From contig NZ_BMPZ01000013.1 of NCBI RefSeq assembly GCF_014647855.1, positions 1 to 64,000 of the forward strand: 64,000 nt of DNA, read 5' to 3'. The DNA comes from Shewanella gelidii. GTDB lineage: Bacteria > Pseudomonadota > Gammaproteobacteria > Enterobacterales > Shewanellaceae. The translations under genes and the position numbers were made by a program. Each line of letters starts with the position of its first letter. The stretch's first letter is position 1. Below the pieces are notes generated by a model. It was not told the DNA's origin, searched no databases, and saw only the letters and a list, made by a program, of their open reading frames with translations. Below, in pieces: positions 7,424 through 16,120 of the stretch.

Positions 7424-8161
7424 ATGCAAATTGGCAGTTGCTGGTTTGATGCAAGCCAGCAAGAGTTGCGCAACCAAGCCTCAAATCAAGATTGGAAGAT
7501 GGCACCATACGAAAGTGAGGTGTTGAGTCAACTCGTGCAGCATCGCGGCCAAGTGGTCTCAAATCAAGCCCTGCAAATAGCAATTGAACAACATGGTGAG
7601 ACTGAAGCGAGTTTGCTCGCAATTATTCAAAAAATCCGCAGCTTTTTAGGCAAAGAGCATGATTCTTTAATAGAAACCGTATCCGATCAAGGTTTTTTAC
7701 TACATCGCAAAACAAGCAGCAATCAGCAAAGCTTATTAGACCGACCTAAGCGGATGATTCCCTATGGGCGCTATTTTGCCATTAGTGCTTTGACCCTCGC
7801 GATCGTCGCTCTAATGTATAACGCGATCGGCCATGCAGACTTTTTCCAGCCACACTTCCAACATGAGGTTGTTACGCAGCAAGGCAAGCGAGTGGTTCTG
7901 CACTGGTATGCAACCGATGAGCAAGAAGCTCAATTACAAGAGCAAGTGAATGGTGTAGCGAAGGTATTACAATCTTGCCGAATCGTGCCTTGGACTTCCA
8001 TATTATTGGCCATGTCCCATGACCAGCATATTGCCAGTGTATTGCTTAAGTCAGAAATGAAAGAGTCAGAGCACTATAAAAATATCAAAGTTATGTTGGA
8101 TGAGCCCGGCCTGAGTTTTTTCAATAAAGAGTGGGCTGAAGAGGTGGGGGCTTGTGAGTAG
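7424..8161 (+). CDS. ToxR-like transmembrane winged-helix regulator (pair 1)
   Basis: This is a 245-residue inner-membrane transcription factor of the ToxR/CadC type. Residues 1-95 are an OmpR-like winged helix ending in SLIETVSDQGFLLH. One TM helix lies at about 115-135, and the rest is a periplasmic domain. The periplasmic part carries two cysteines, in LQSCRI and near the C-terminus in VGACE, conserved in the paralogue at 10768. It overlaps the next gene by 8 bp, as in toxR-toxS pairs. The target genes are unknown; the adjacent cytochrome and lipoprotein genes are the obvious candidates. Confidence 0.82.
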   Translation: MQIGSCWFDASQQELRNQASNQDWKMAPYESEVLSQLVQHRGQVVSNQALQIAIEQHGETEASLLAIIQKIRSFLGKEHDSLIETVSDQGFLLHRKTSSNQQSLLDRPKRMIPYGRYFAISALTLAIVALMYNAIGHADFFQPHFQHEVVTQQGKRVVLHWYATDEQEAQLQEQVNGVAKVLQSCRIVPWTSILLAMSHDQHIASVLLKSEMKESEHYKNIKVMLDEPGLSFFNKEWAEEVGACE

Positions 8162-8690
8162 TGTATTGGGCGTTTCTCGCCCGCAACCAAAGTTTTCTTT
8201 GTGGCCGATGTTTTTTACTGCGTTTTTCTTATTATGGGTCTGTTTAGGTTTGAACCATTTTGCCGCCTCTCGAGATATCCCTGAGTTTCGCTGTAACGCT
8301 GAACTACTGACTTCAAACCTACTGGGTCAAAGCGATGGCGAGTTGCTATTAAATATTAACCACCGTAATGACAGCGTGGTTTTAGAATACTTGCATCGAG
8401 TTGAAGGGAATATCCTCGGCTCATTATCGTTAACCTCTGATCTATTAGGATTAGAGATTGCCAGTATGACGTATAAGTTGCTGTTGAAAGAGGGGGAAAT
8501 CACAGGAAATACAGCCTTAGATATGTTGCCTCAAAATATTCAAAAATTATTGATCACCCATACGAGTCAACCAAATCAAAGTCGTCTACCATTTGATATC
8601 CAAATCCTTGATATGGATAAAAATGCGGGTTATAGCGTGTTGCGCTTAAAGCCGGGTAATAACCTTTGGGTCTGTGAAATTCAGCATTAG
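8154..8690 (+). CDS. ToxS-like membrane partner protein (pair 1)
   Basis: This 178-residue protein has one N-terminal TM helix (about residues 14-36) and a periplasmic domain. Two cysteines, in EFRCNAELL and in WVCEIQH at the C-terminus, correspond to those in the paralogue at 11691. Overlap with the ToxR-like gene suggests a membrane complex in which this protein stabilises or modulates the regulator. Sequence similarity to true ToxS is not obvious, so the name rests on architecture and position. The start is GTG. Confidence 0.6.
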   Translation: MSSVLGVSRPQPKFSLWPMFFTAFFLLWVCLGLNHFAASRDIPEFRCNAELLTSNLLGQSDGELLLNINHRNDSVVLEYLHRVEGNILGSLSLTSDLLGLEIASMTYKLLLKEGEITGNTALDMLPQNIQKLLITHTSQPNQSRLPFDIQILDMDKNAGYSVLRLKPGNNLWVCEIQH

Positions 8691-8786
8691 TATTTAAAAG
8701 CACACGATCTTGCTATAAGTTGCTTCTTACATGGACAAGAGCTTCGCATCTGTTGCTTATGGTTACTGGTATTGGTTTGAAGCCCC

Positions 8787-8817
8787 AAAAAAAAGAACTC
8801 ACTGATGAGTTCTTTTT
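8787..8817. terminator. bidirectional rho-independent terminator
   Basis: AAGAACTC/GAGTTCTT form the stem with T6 on the plus strand and a run of A (T on the minus strand) on the other side. It separates the convergent ToxS-like gene and the lipoprotein gene. Confidence 0.9.
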
Positions 8818-8833
8818 TAGGGGAAAAATACAG

Positions 8834-9421
8834 CTAGATGGTAGGTTTATTCAGTTCGACTACATTTGTCGCTTGTGCGCCCTTAATCGAAATACCCACT
8901 AGATAACTCTTCACTGCTTTGGCTGGATCATCTGTCATTAAGTCCAAATCTGTTGCATTAAAAGCGTAACTGCCTTTGGTCGCGGTCTCACTTAAATTGC
9001 CTTGGCATTCTGCTTCATCACTGCTCTGACAATGGTACACATGTGCCACATGCCAACGTTTCCATGCTTTTGGTTTACTTGATTTCTCATTCGGATCAGG
9101 GAACCCCATGAACGCAATGTCGTAATCCTTTGCATTGGTTATCGCAAGGCCGTCGTCATCTTTGAGATCAAAAAGCAATGTACCACTGGCACTGTCATAG
9201 CTAGTCAAAGTTAGATTAATTGCTAATGCTTCGTCTGCTTCAATTGTAGTCACTTCCACTGGAGGGGTGACGACGACCGGTGGTTGTGGTGGATCGACGA
9301 CAACAGGTGGTTGCGGTGGATCGACCACAACAGGTTCTTCAATGATCTCTGGATCGTCGGTACCGCAACCCGTTAATGCAATTGAACCAAGCATCATGGC
9401 TGTAAGAAGTTTGTGCTTCAT
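8834..9421 (-). CDS. proline-rich lipoprotein of unknown function
   Basis: This 195-residue protein has a lipoprotein signal peptide; the lipobox is LTGC with Cys19. It is followed by an acidic, proline-rich linker with three VVVxPPQPP-type repeats (about residues 30-52) and a folded domain of about 140 residues. The folded domain has cysteines near residues 132 and 140. AGGAG lies seven bases before the ATG. It is the second gene of a unit with the Tat cytochrome, 10 bp downstream, so it probably works with it, perhaps as a membrane-anchored partner. No domain was recognised. Confidence 0.7.
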   Translation of the reverse strand: MKHKLLTAMMLGSIALTGCGTDDPEIIEEPVVVDPPQPPVVVDPPQPPVVVTPPVEVTTIEADEALAINLTLTSYDSASGTLLFDLKDDDGLAITNAKDYDIAFMGFPDPNEKSSKPKAWKRWHVAHVYHCQSSDEAECQGNLSETATKGSYAFNATDLDLMTDDPAKAVKSYLVGISIKGAQATNVVELNKPTI

Positions 9422-9431
9422 AACAAACTCC

Positions 9432-10253
9432 TTAGTTGAAGTGGCCAGTATGGCAAGTTTGGCATTCCATGCCCGTCATTACGCTTGGGGCACCCATCAT
9501 GGTTTCAGCTTTACCGTGACACGTTGTACAAGAGCCATTGTCTTCGTGCTTGGTTCCCTCAATTGCTTTTCCATCGTAAGCATCATTTAATAGCTCCACA
9601 AGCTTCATGGCAATTGCAGCGGCAAGCCTTGGGCAGCGCTCACCTTTTTGGGCGACCGTTTTCCCTGATGCTTCTGACCAGTTGGTTAATGAGGAGTGAC
9701 ATAAAGAGCTATTGGCTATTGATGCGGAAACAACGCTTGTGGCAGTCACATCTTGTGTTGATCCAATGCCAGTCACGAAAGCATCATCCATGTATGGGAG
9801 CTCTGTGATTTCATAAAAACGGAAAAGCGCTGCCACGACGGCACCATTTTGGCCATTGATGTCATCTAGAATATTGACCAGCATGCCTGCACCATTCAGG
9901 TTGCCACATACTGTACCTTGACCTGCGATACCGCCACCGCCATAAACGGCTAAACCCGTAGGAATGGTCTTAAACTTTGCAGCGTCCACACTTGTTGACT
10001 CGGAAAGCTTAGAAATCATCGCGTGAAAGACCTGATACATACAGCCACCAGATTTAGATTCATATGCAAGTTTTGCAACCGCCATTGGGTCGAGCTTTAC
10101 ATATTTTAGTTTTTCACCCTTACCAAGGATAAAATCTGTAGCAGCACCTTCAATCGGTGTTGCCGCTAAAGCTGATGGCGCAATTGCTGCACCAGCTGCG
10201 ACTGAGGTGATACCAATAATGTGTCCAAGAGCTTGGCGTCTATTGATTGTCAT
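9432..10253 (-). CDS. Tat-exported diheme split-Soret-like cytochrome c
   Basis: This is a 273-residue periplasmic protein. The signal peptide begins TINRRQALGHIIG, a twin-arginine motif, and ends near PSALA. Two c-type heme sites lie at the C-terminus: CTTCH and CQTCH. The central part has GGCMYQVFHAMI, GTVCGNLNGAG and GERCPRLAA, resembling the C_GCAxxG_C_C/split-Soret cytochrome family. I chose the ATG at 10253 over the one at 10262 because AAGGA is then about eight bases upstream. It is the first gene of a two-gene unit with the lipoprotein and is flanked on both sides by ToxR-like regulator pairs. The redox partner is unknown. Confidence 0.8.
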   Translation of the reverse strand: MTINRRQALGHIIGITSVAAGAAIAPSALAATPIEGAATDFILGKGEKLKYVKLDPMAVAKLAYESKSGGCMYQVFHAMISKLSESTSVDAAKFKTIPTGLAVYGGGGIAGQGTVCGNLNGAGMLVNILDDINGQNGAVVAALFRFYEITELPYMDDAFVTGIGSTQDVTATSVVSASIANSSLCHSSLTNWSEASGKTVAQKGERCPRLAAAIAMKLVELLNDAYDGKAIEGTKHEDNGSCTTCHGKAETMMGAPSVMTGMECQTCHTGHFN

Positions 10254-10767
10254 CTTGTCCATCCTTCATCTATTTAGTTAGTTCGTTTACCACATCGTTG
10301 TGGTTTACCCTGCAAAGATTTGAGGCTCAATGTTGTGCCATTACACTTGGTTTTGGTGTTGTCACAACCGGCTTGATATAAATTCTAATGCCGTGATTTA
10401 TGAAGAATGTGATCTGGATCTTGTGAAGGTTGGGTGTGCTCTTGCGTTGACACCTATCTCTAAATGGGTATTTCTATTCGCTTTTGTCGGTAAAGGTTGG
10501 TCTTTTTATCTGTTTAGGCGTTTAGGTTCGATGCTGGATCACTGTATTTGTTGTATTTATGTAAAATTCATACTTTTCATAGGTTTGGTTTACAAGATTT
10601 ATCTTATGAATGAGTGTGATTTATCTCGCAAACGAACGATTTCCTTTCCGTGTAACTCAAAATTCAGCTGAGTAATTTGTCGATGAACTTACTGATCGCG
10701 ATCACGGTAATCATTAGATTTAGTTCATAAACTTTTGTTTATGGCAAACCTGCAATAGCGATTGAAG
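10254..10767. other. divergent promoter region between cytochrome and ToxR-like genes
   Basis: No gene is supported; the open frame at 10330-10671 is rich in Cys, Phe and Trp and looks spurious. TGTGATCTGGATCTTG at 10408-10423 resembles a CRP site. GATCGCGATC, a perfect 10-bp palindrome, lies near 10695 upstream of the ToxR-like gene. Confidence 0.5.
10408..10423. promoter_or_regulatory. candidate CRP site
   Basis: TGTGATCTGGATCTTG agrees with the CRP core TGTGATCTAGATCACA at 12 of 16 positions. It lies about 155 bp upstream of the cytochrome start and 345 bp upstream of the ToxR-like start, so it could serve either. Confidence 0.4.
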
Positions 10768-11667
10768 ATGCAGCTAGGAGATTGTCTGGTCGATCTGGCT
10801 AAAGGCGAAATGACCAATGTTTTGACTGGGAAATCTTGGCATTTGCCGAGAGCCGAATTACAAGTCTTAAGATTGCTTGTTGAAAATCAAGGAAAGGTTG
10901 TACTCAAGCAGCAGTTAAAGGCTGGTAATGCTGAGTACGCTGCACTCAGTGATTCTTCTGTAGCACGAGCAGTGTTTATGCTGCGTTCATTTATTGGACC
11001 CCAATATGAATATCTGATTGAAACGGTAAAAGGTAAGGGATATTTATTGCAAGATGTCGTGATTGATCTTGCCGACTCCAAATCAGTCGAATCATTATCC
11101 TCAGTAGGGGAAAAGCTTGATCCTGCTATTGCGAGTTTGGGATCTGTAGAAGAAAGGCGCCAACAAGCTATCTCGCAGAGCCAAAAGTCTGACTTTACTG
11201 AAATAGACGTGATGCCTTGCGCAACAGGGAAGAAGCGACCTTCCATTCCGTTAATTACCTTGGCTGCCTCGGCTCTCTTCTTGCTATTGTTTACTGCGCT
11301 GTTCTTGTCTTTGCCAGAACAGTCGAAAGAAGTCACTAAAACTAAGCCCATGCGTTCAGATGTTGTGAAGTTAAAAAGTGGTCAGTTCATGTCGATTCAC
11401 CTCTATGCGGCTTCCAATACTAATAATCGATTATTGCTGCAACAAAGCCAAGAAATTCAGCAGGCTTTTGCTTTATGCGAACAGTCAGATTGGCGACATG
11501 TCTATATCGCTTTGTCTCATGATAATCAAGTGCTTAACATGACATTGCGTGGTGATTCCGTTGGGCAGTCAGTGGTTAGAAATCTCAAGATAACGGATAG
11601 CCGTAGTGCGAAGAATAAGCAATTTGTCAGCGTTCGATGGCTGCTAGATGCAGAAATCTGTGACTAA
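10768..11667 (+). CDS. ToxR-like transmembrane winged-helix regulator (pair 2)
   Basis: This 299-residue protein has the same layout as the regulator at 7424. The N-terminal OmpR-like winged helix (about residues 1-95) ends in YLIETVKGKGYLLQ. A longer linker follows, then one TM helix at about 160-182 and a periplasmic domain. The two periplasmic cysteines (ALCEQ and the C-terminal EICD) align with those of pair 1. Start: the ATG at 10768 gives MQLGDCLVDL, matching MQIGSCWFDA of the paralogue, so the upstream TTG at 10762 is rejected. It is divergent from the cytochrome gene and probably forms a unit with the next gene. Confidence 0.82.
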   Translation: MQLGDCLVDLAKGEMTNVLTGKSWHLPRAELQVLRLLVENQGKVVLKQQLKAGNAEYAALSDSSVARAVFMLRSFIGPQYEYLIETVKGKGYLLQDVVIDLADSKSVESLSSVGEKLDPAIASLGSVEERRQQAISQSQKSDFTEIDVMPCATGKKRPSIPLITLAASALFLLLFTALFLSLPEQSKEVTKTKPMRSDVVKLKSGQFMSIHLYAASNTNNRLLLQQSQEIQQAFALCEQSDWRHVYIALSHDNQVLNMTLRGDSVGQSVVRNLKITDSRSAKNKQFVSVRWLLDAEICD

Positions 11668-11690
11668 TTGCGTATGACAACTTGGGGAGT

Positions 11691-12209
11691 ATGAACGTGG
11701 CAAAACGCTGGGTTTGGACAATTAATTTACTAGTACTTGGTGCTTTAGTCGGCGCGATGTTTGTCATTGAGCGACTCACTGCGCAAGAGCAGCGGTTTAT
11801 GCTCAATTGTGCTTCCGAATTAACCGATAGAAACGAGCTGCTTGATAAAGACGTACAGCACTATTTATTGGTGGACCTCGTAACCTCGGGTAGCACAGCG
11901 CAAGTGAATTATCGTTACTATTCTGTTGATGGCAGTAGCGCGGGTAGTATTTCAATGCAGGGTAAAGTAGACAAAATCGACCAAGACAGTAATACCTACT
12001 TTGTCTCGGTCAGCACGAAACAGGAAACCCCCAGTGTTGATATGCCGCAGCATATGCAGTACTTATCCTACGTGAGTAGCCTTAATATCAATGAAAAGGG
12101 CGAGCATAACTTGAGCTTGGAGCTGCTTGATATTGATAAAGCAAAAGACTATGCCGTGGTATTGTTCCAGCCAAGTAATACCGTGTGTGGTTGCCGTTTG
12201 GTTCATTAA
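11691..12209 (+). CDS. ToxS-like membrane partner protein (pair 2)
   Basis: This 172-residue protein has one N-terminal TM helix and a periplasmic domain. The cysteines in MLNCASEL and in the C-terminal VCGCRLVH correspond to those of the 8154 protein, and both proteins share LDxDKxxxYxVxxxxP near the end, so the two gene pairs arose by duplication. The start is uncertain: the ATG at 11691 lies one base after GGGGAG, while the GTG at 11697 is better spaced. It probably pairs with the preceding ToxR-like protein. Confidence 0.6.
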   Translation: MNVAKRWVWTINLLVLGALVGAMFVIERLTAQEQRFMLNCASELTDRNELLDKDVQHYLLVDLVTSGSTAQVNYRYYSVDGSSAGSISMQGKVDKIDQDSNTYFVSVSTKQETPSVDMPQHMQYLSYVSSLNINEKGEHNLSLELLDIDKAKDYAVVLFQPSNTVCGCRLVH

Positions 12210-12310
12210 CGCTGGAGATGTCTAGCTTGAATAGGGCTGACCATGTCACAATGTGAGTCACTCTGTTTAGGCGCACTCAATCATGCGCCTAGTGTTTTTT
12301 GTAGGTACTC

Positions 12311-13738
12311 ATGCCCAATATTCGTGTCAAACAAGAAGAATCATTATCCATCAAGCTCAGTCACTTGCTCGGTATTGATCAGTTTCGACGTCTTGACTTG
12401 TATTTCTTACTTCCAAAAGAGATGGGAATTGGGCCGCACACACTCACAGAGGAAGACTATTTTTACGGTAGTATCGTTGGCAGGCGTTCGTATTACTCAG
12501 AAGGTTTGCATTTACCTCTGGTGCAAACACGGTTTATTAGTCAGAGTAAAGGTTCGCTCGCACAATTCCGTCTTTATCAAAACTTGTTTTCTTATCAATT
12601 CGCTATCGCCGTAGAAGCCGACAGTCGGGAGCTTTCTCAACTACAAGATCCTGCTGAGTTTTATTCGGGGCTGGTCATATTATGTGATCAAATAGAGAAG
12701 CTATTAAGGAAGTTTCGACGCAACGAACCGGAAGAGCCGAAATGGGTCTCCTATTTCGAAAATGCAGACAACTATTTGTCGTGGTTGTGCGAGCAAAGGC
12801 TACTCAAACTGTTGGCGCATGCGCCAAGAAGCAGTGAACACAGTGATATTGTGAATCGTGTGGTTGAACTGTGCCGTCAAGAAAATGAGTATAGAAATCA
12901 GCGCCAATACAACTCGGCGCAAACTCGGTCAGAGCCCAATCGTATATCGAACAAAATGTTGTTGTTGAGACGACTAATTCAGCAGGGTGTTGTCCTTAAA
13001 GAAGAGCAAAAACCATTGGGTATTGGTGTCAAGAAATTTGCAACGGGCATCGCAACCTCTTTGATCATGATTATCGTTTCTAGCCTTATTTTGAAAGCCC
13101 AAGGTGTGTTTAGTGGATTGACGATTGTTTTAGTGTTGGTGTTGTCAGTGATTTATGGCTTTAGAGAAATTTTTAAAGATGATTTTCGTAATGCAATTTG
13201 GCGATGGCTCCGTAAGGGGAAGCCTCGCTGGAGTCGCACCTTGAGAGATACGACTTCAAAGTCGGTGGTTGTTCGGCAATTAGTTTGGCTCGATTACCTT
13301 AAACCTAAGGCGTTGCCTAAGGAAGTGACTGAAATCTTGAGTCGTCGTAATCGCCAAAACCAGGTTGATGTTGAAGTGCTTCACTATGGTGTAACGAGCC
13401 GGGTTCGAGTGAGTGAATTTTTATCCGGCTATTCGACGATTAAAGAGCAACTCACTTTTAGTCTCGCCCCATTCGCTCGATATTTGGAACGGGGTAAATC
13501 GAAAATTTATAAAGAAACGGACGGCAAAATTAGCAATGATTCGGTAGAGCGTCGTTACCAAGTCAATCTGGTTGTTAAGCTGATTGAGGATAAAGCTGCA
13601 CCCAAATTTGCCCGTTATAAAATCACCTTGAGTCGCTCGCAAATTGTTGACATTGCTGAAATAAAACTACCTGCTGGGATATGCCCGATTGCGAGCCACA
13701 GCGCAGAGCCGCCGAAGACCGATTTAAGTACTCTATAA
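12311..13738 (+). CDS. two-TM protein of unknown function
   Basis: This is a 475-residue protein I do not recognise. A soluble N-terminal part of about 240 residues contains an Arg/Glu-rich helical stretch. Two adjacent TM helices follow at about 243-262 and 270-287, then a basic cytoplasmic-looking C-terminal domain of about 180 residues that includes a predicted beta-rich end. It has no signal peptide. It follows the ToxR-like pair 2 by about 100 bp in the same direction without an obvious terminator, so co-transcription is possible. Confidence 0.7.
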   Translation: MPNIRVKQEESLSIKLSHLLGIDQFRRLDLYFLLPKEMGIGPHTLTEEDYFYGSIVGRRSYYSEGLHLPLVQTRFISQSKGSLAQFRLYQNLFSYQFAIAVEADSRELSQLQDPAEFYSGLVILCDQIEKLLRKFRRNEPEEPKWVSYFENADNYLSWLCEQRLLKLLAHAPRSSEHSDIVNRVVELCRQENEYRNQRQYNSAQTRSEPNRISNKMLLLRRLIQQGVVLKEEQKPLGIGVKKFATGIATSLIMIIVSSLILKAQGVFSGLTIVLVLVLSVIYGFREIFKDDFRNAIWRWLRKGKPRWSRTLRDTTSKSVVVRQLVWLDYLKPKALPKEVTEILSRRNRQNQVDVEVLHYGVTSRVRVSEFLSGYSTIKEQLTFSLAPFARYLERGKSKIYKETDGKISNDSVERRYQVNLVVKLIEDKAAPKFARYKITLSRSQIVDIAEIKLPAGICPIASHSAEPPKTDLSTL

Positions 13739-13782
13739 AGGATCAGTACTGGCTGACTGAGAAGTTAGCCATAAACACTATG

Positions 13783-16017
13783 CTAGGTTTGTCTAGTAAA
13801 CGCTTGGCAAATGCTTTGATTGCCAATTTGTTTAGCCCGTTGCAATGCAACTTCAGCGTTACTGATAAACTGTTCTAATTCCTGCCCTTGTTGATAAGAA
13901 GCTATGCCCATGGTGACTCCTTCACCAATATTATTATCGTTTAGGCTGAGCAGAGTTTGCGATGCAAATGCGTGTGTATGAGTCGCATCGGTACCGGGTA
14001 AAATGACGATGATTTTTCCAAGTTGCCAATGGGAAATTTGATATGCATCGGGTAGTGTTTTGAGCATTAGCGTTTCGATTTCTTGTTGGCGTATTTCAAG
14101 CTGGCCGATATCACTCATATGACTCAGCATTCCTTCTGGGCTGATATCAATCAACAATAGGCTTGCATGCTCTCTCTCTGTTGTATTTAGGGCCTGAAAA
14201 TATTCATTTAAATCGAGTAAATTGACTAGGATTGCACTGCGATGTGGTGTGATATCACCAACGGATTCAGGTTTAATTCGTGGTGCTGCTTGTTCCAGGG
14301 TGCAAACAATAAATTGCAGTTCACCTTCAGCATCCAGTTGCCCCTTGAGTGTCGCTTGCATGCATTGATTGGGGTGATCGTTGGGAGAACACAGGATTTG
14401 TCCCTGCCATAACCCTTGGGCTGCAATATGCTGCTTAATTCTTTGCCATTGGCTTCCGATATCGTTCTCAAGCAATGTTGAAATATTGATATCAATATTG
14501 CCGTCTAGCTGCATGAGGGAATCAAAGCTCTGATTCACTCGAACCAGATGGCCTCGCGCATCGGTGAGCGCAATCGCGACTGAGCTGTCGCTCAATAAAT
14601 AGTTGAGTTCACTTTGTTCTTGGCAAGCACTCAGATCACTGACATCGACTAAGCTCATCAGATAGTAGGCTTGGCTATTTAAAGTGCCAGGAATTCTACG
14701 AATATAAAGTTTAAGTGAACCACCGCTATAAGAGCCTAAATTAATGTCTTCTCGCCACTCGCCAATTTTATCCAGTTTCTGCATCATGGTTTGATATTGT
14801 TCGTCTTCCTGGTGCAAAGTTCGTTGCAAGCTGCGATCGGTGAGTTCTTCACGGCTCAGGAGTAGTGATTTTGCCGCGGCATCATTTGCCGTGACAATTC
14901 GCCCATTCACATTGACGATGACATAGCCTGAATCACTGGTGAATAAACCATTGGCGAGCTCAATACTTTTCTGTCTTGACCTTTGTTCCAATCGATACAA
15001 GTGTGTCAGTACGATTGCAGCTGTAGACAGGAGCGTAATTGCAAATGCCAAAAGCACCAAAATATTACGCCATTGATTGAATTTGGATGCGATATCTTGA
15101 TTACGCGTGTACGAAACTAAAAAGTACTCGCGCTGGGTTTCAAACTGAGTGGTCAGCTCAATTTTTAAAAAGACAAAAGTGGCATCATCGCCATGAAACT
15201 GACCAAAGTTGTTCATGGCCATTTTTCGCCATAGCGCAGGATAACTTTGTTTGAGGCTGCCTCCCATGGTTTCGGGAATTCGAGGCAAAGGATTGGACTG
15301 TCTAGCGCCTGCATAGAGTAGCCCTTGGGTATCCAGCATCAGCATTGGGGATTTGTTATTGGCAAATGCTGGGCGCACCGCTTCAAGCATTTTGAATATT
15401 GAATTATAGGTAACTAAGTAGCCTTTGATACTTTGATCTGGATTTTCAAGCCAGGCAACTTGATAGATATAGGGCTGAAGCATACCGTCTATCGGACTAA
15501 ACGAAATTGCTGAGGTGAAAATTTCTTTGCCGCCCATATTGCGGTTATCAGCGAGAATTTCAGCCGGGAGTGCTTGGCGGCCAAAGTTTGAATTTGTCGC
15601 GGTTTTGTATTTACCATTGGCGTCAAATAGGGCAATGCCGAGTAGCTCTGGAATGTTCTTCATCAGATTATCCCAGTTACTTTTTAGTTTTTTCTTTTTT
15701 TTGCGACTGGGTTTGGCCAGATAGTCGCTCAGTTGCTCTTCTCGGGCGAACATTTGCGTTCTGAACTGTTGAAACGCAACTTTATCAGCGATCAACGTGC
15801 CGACGGTTTGCAGTTCACTATATCGTTGGGTTGCCCATTCTTCTTGTAGGCGCCTCTCACCTAGCGTAATGGCAATATTCGTTAATAAAACAAATGCAAT
15901 CACCAGCATGATGATCTGGCTCGCTACCGCCAAAATACGTTGCCGAGACCAATGGATTCCCTGTGCAGAGATTAAAATCGTTTTTAACGACTGAGGCGTG
16001 CTTTTGCTCGTTAACAT
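13783..16017 (-). CDS. membrane sensor with two PAS domains and degenerate GGDEF domain
   Basis: This 744-residue protein has, in order: TM helix (about 28-50), periplasmic Cache-like sensor domain (about 51-315), TM helix (about 318-340), PAS (about 350-460), PAS (about 470-590) and a GGDEF-like fold (about 600-740). The last domain keeps fold landmarks such as LLLIDIS, VTMGIASY and AEVALQRAKQIGNQS, but where GG[D/E]EF is expected it has HWQLGKIIVI. It should therefore be inactive as a diguanylate cyclase and may act as a receptor or scaffold. There is no EAL domain. A Lys-rich stretch (about residues 105-112) lies in the periplasmic part. It is convergent with the 12311 gene. Confidence 0.78.
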   Translation of the reverse strand: MLTSKSTPQSLKTILISAQGIHWSRQRILAVASQIIMLVIAFVLLTNIAITLGERRLQEEWATQRYSELQTVGTLIADKVAFQQFRTQMFAREEQLSDYLAKPSRKKKKKLKSNWDNLMKNIPELLGIALFDANGKYKTATNSNFGRQALPAEILADNRNMGGKEIFTSAISFSPIDGMLQPYIYQVAWLENPDQSIKGYLVTYNSIFKMLEAVRPAFANNKSPMLMLDTQGLLYAGARQSNPLPRIPETMGGSLKQSYPALWRKMAMNNFGQFHGDDATFVFLKIELTTQFETQREYFLVSYTRNQDIASKFNQWRNILVLLAFAITLLSTAAIVLTHLYRLEQRSRQKSIELANGLFTSDSGYVIVNVNGRIVTANDAAAKSLLLSREELTDRSLQRTLHQEDEQYQTMMQKLDKIGEWREDINLGSYSGGSLKLYIRRIPGTLNSQAYYLMSLVDVSDLSACQEQSELNYLLSDSSVAIALTDARGHLVRVNQSFDSLMQLDGNIDINISTLLENDIGSQWQRIKQHIAAQGLWQGQILCSPNDHPNQCMQATLKGQLDAEGELQFIVCTLEQAAPRIKPESVGDITPHRSAILVNLLDLNEYFQALNTTEREHASLLLIDISPEGMLSHMSDIGQLEIRQQEIETLMLKTLPDAYQISHWQLGKIIVILPGTDATHTHAFASQTLLSLNDNNIGEGVTMGIASYQQGQELEQFISNAEVALQRAKQIGNQSICQAFTRQT

Positions 16018-16120
16018 GCTGTGATGAGTTCTTCGGTACCAATAGCGTCACATGCTAGCATGAAATAGTTTCATCCGCATTGCTTGCTCATCTGCATAAC
16101 TTATTTATCAGCAAGGAGTT

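Noticed and set aside
10330..10671. 113-codon ORF in the divergent promoter region
   Set aside because: Composition is rich in Cys, Phe and Trp, and it overlaps the likely regulatory region.
13783..16017. Call of active diguanylate cyclase
   Set aside because: The GG[D/E]EF loop is missing (HWQLGKIIVI at that place), so only a degenerate domain is claimed.
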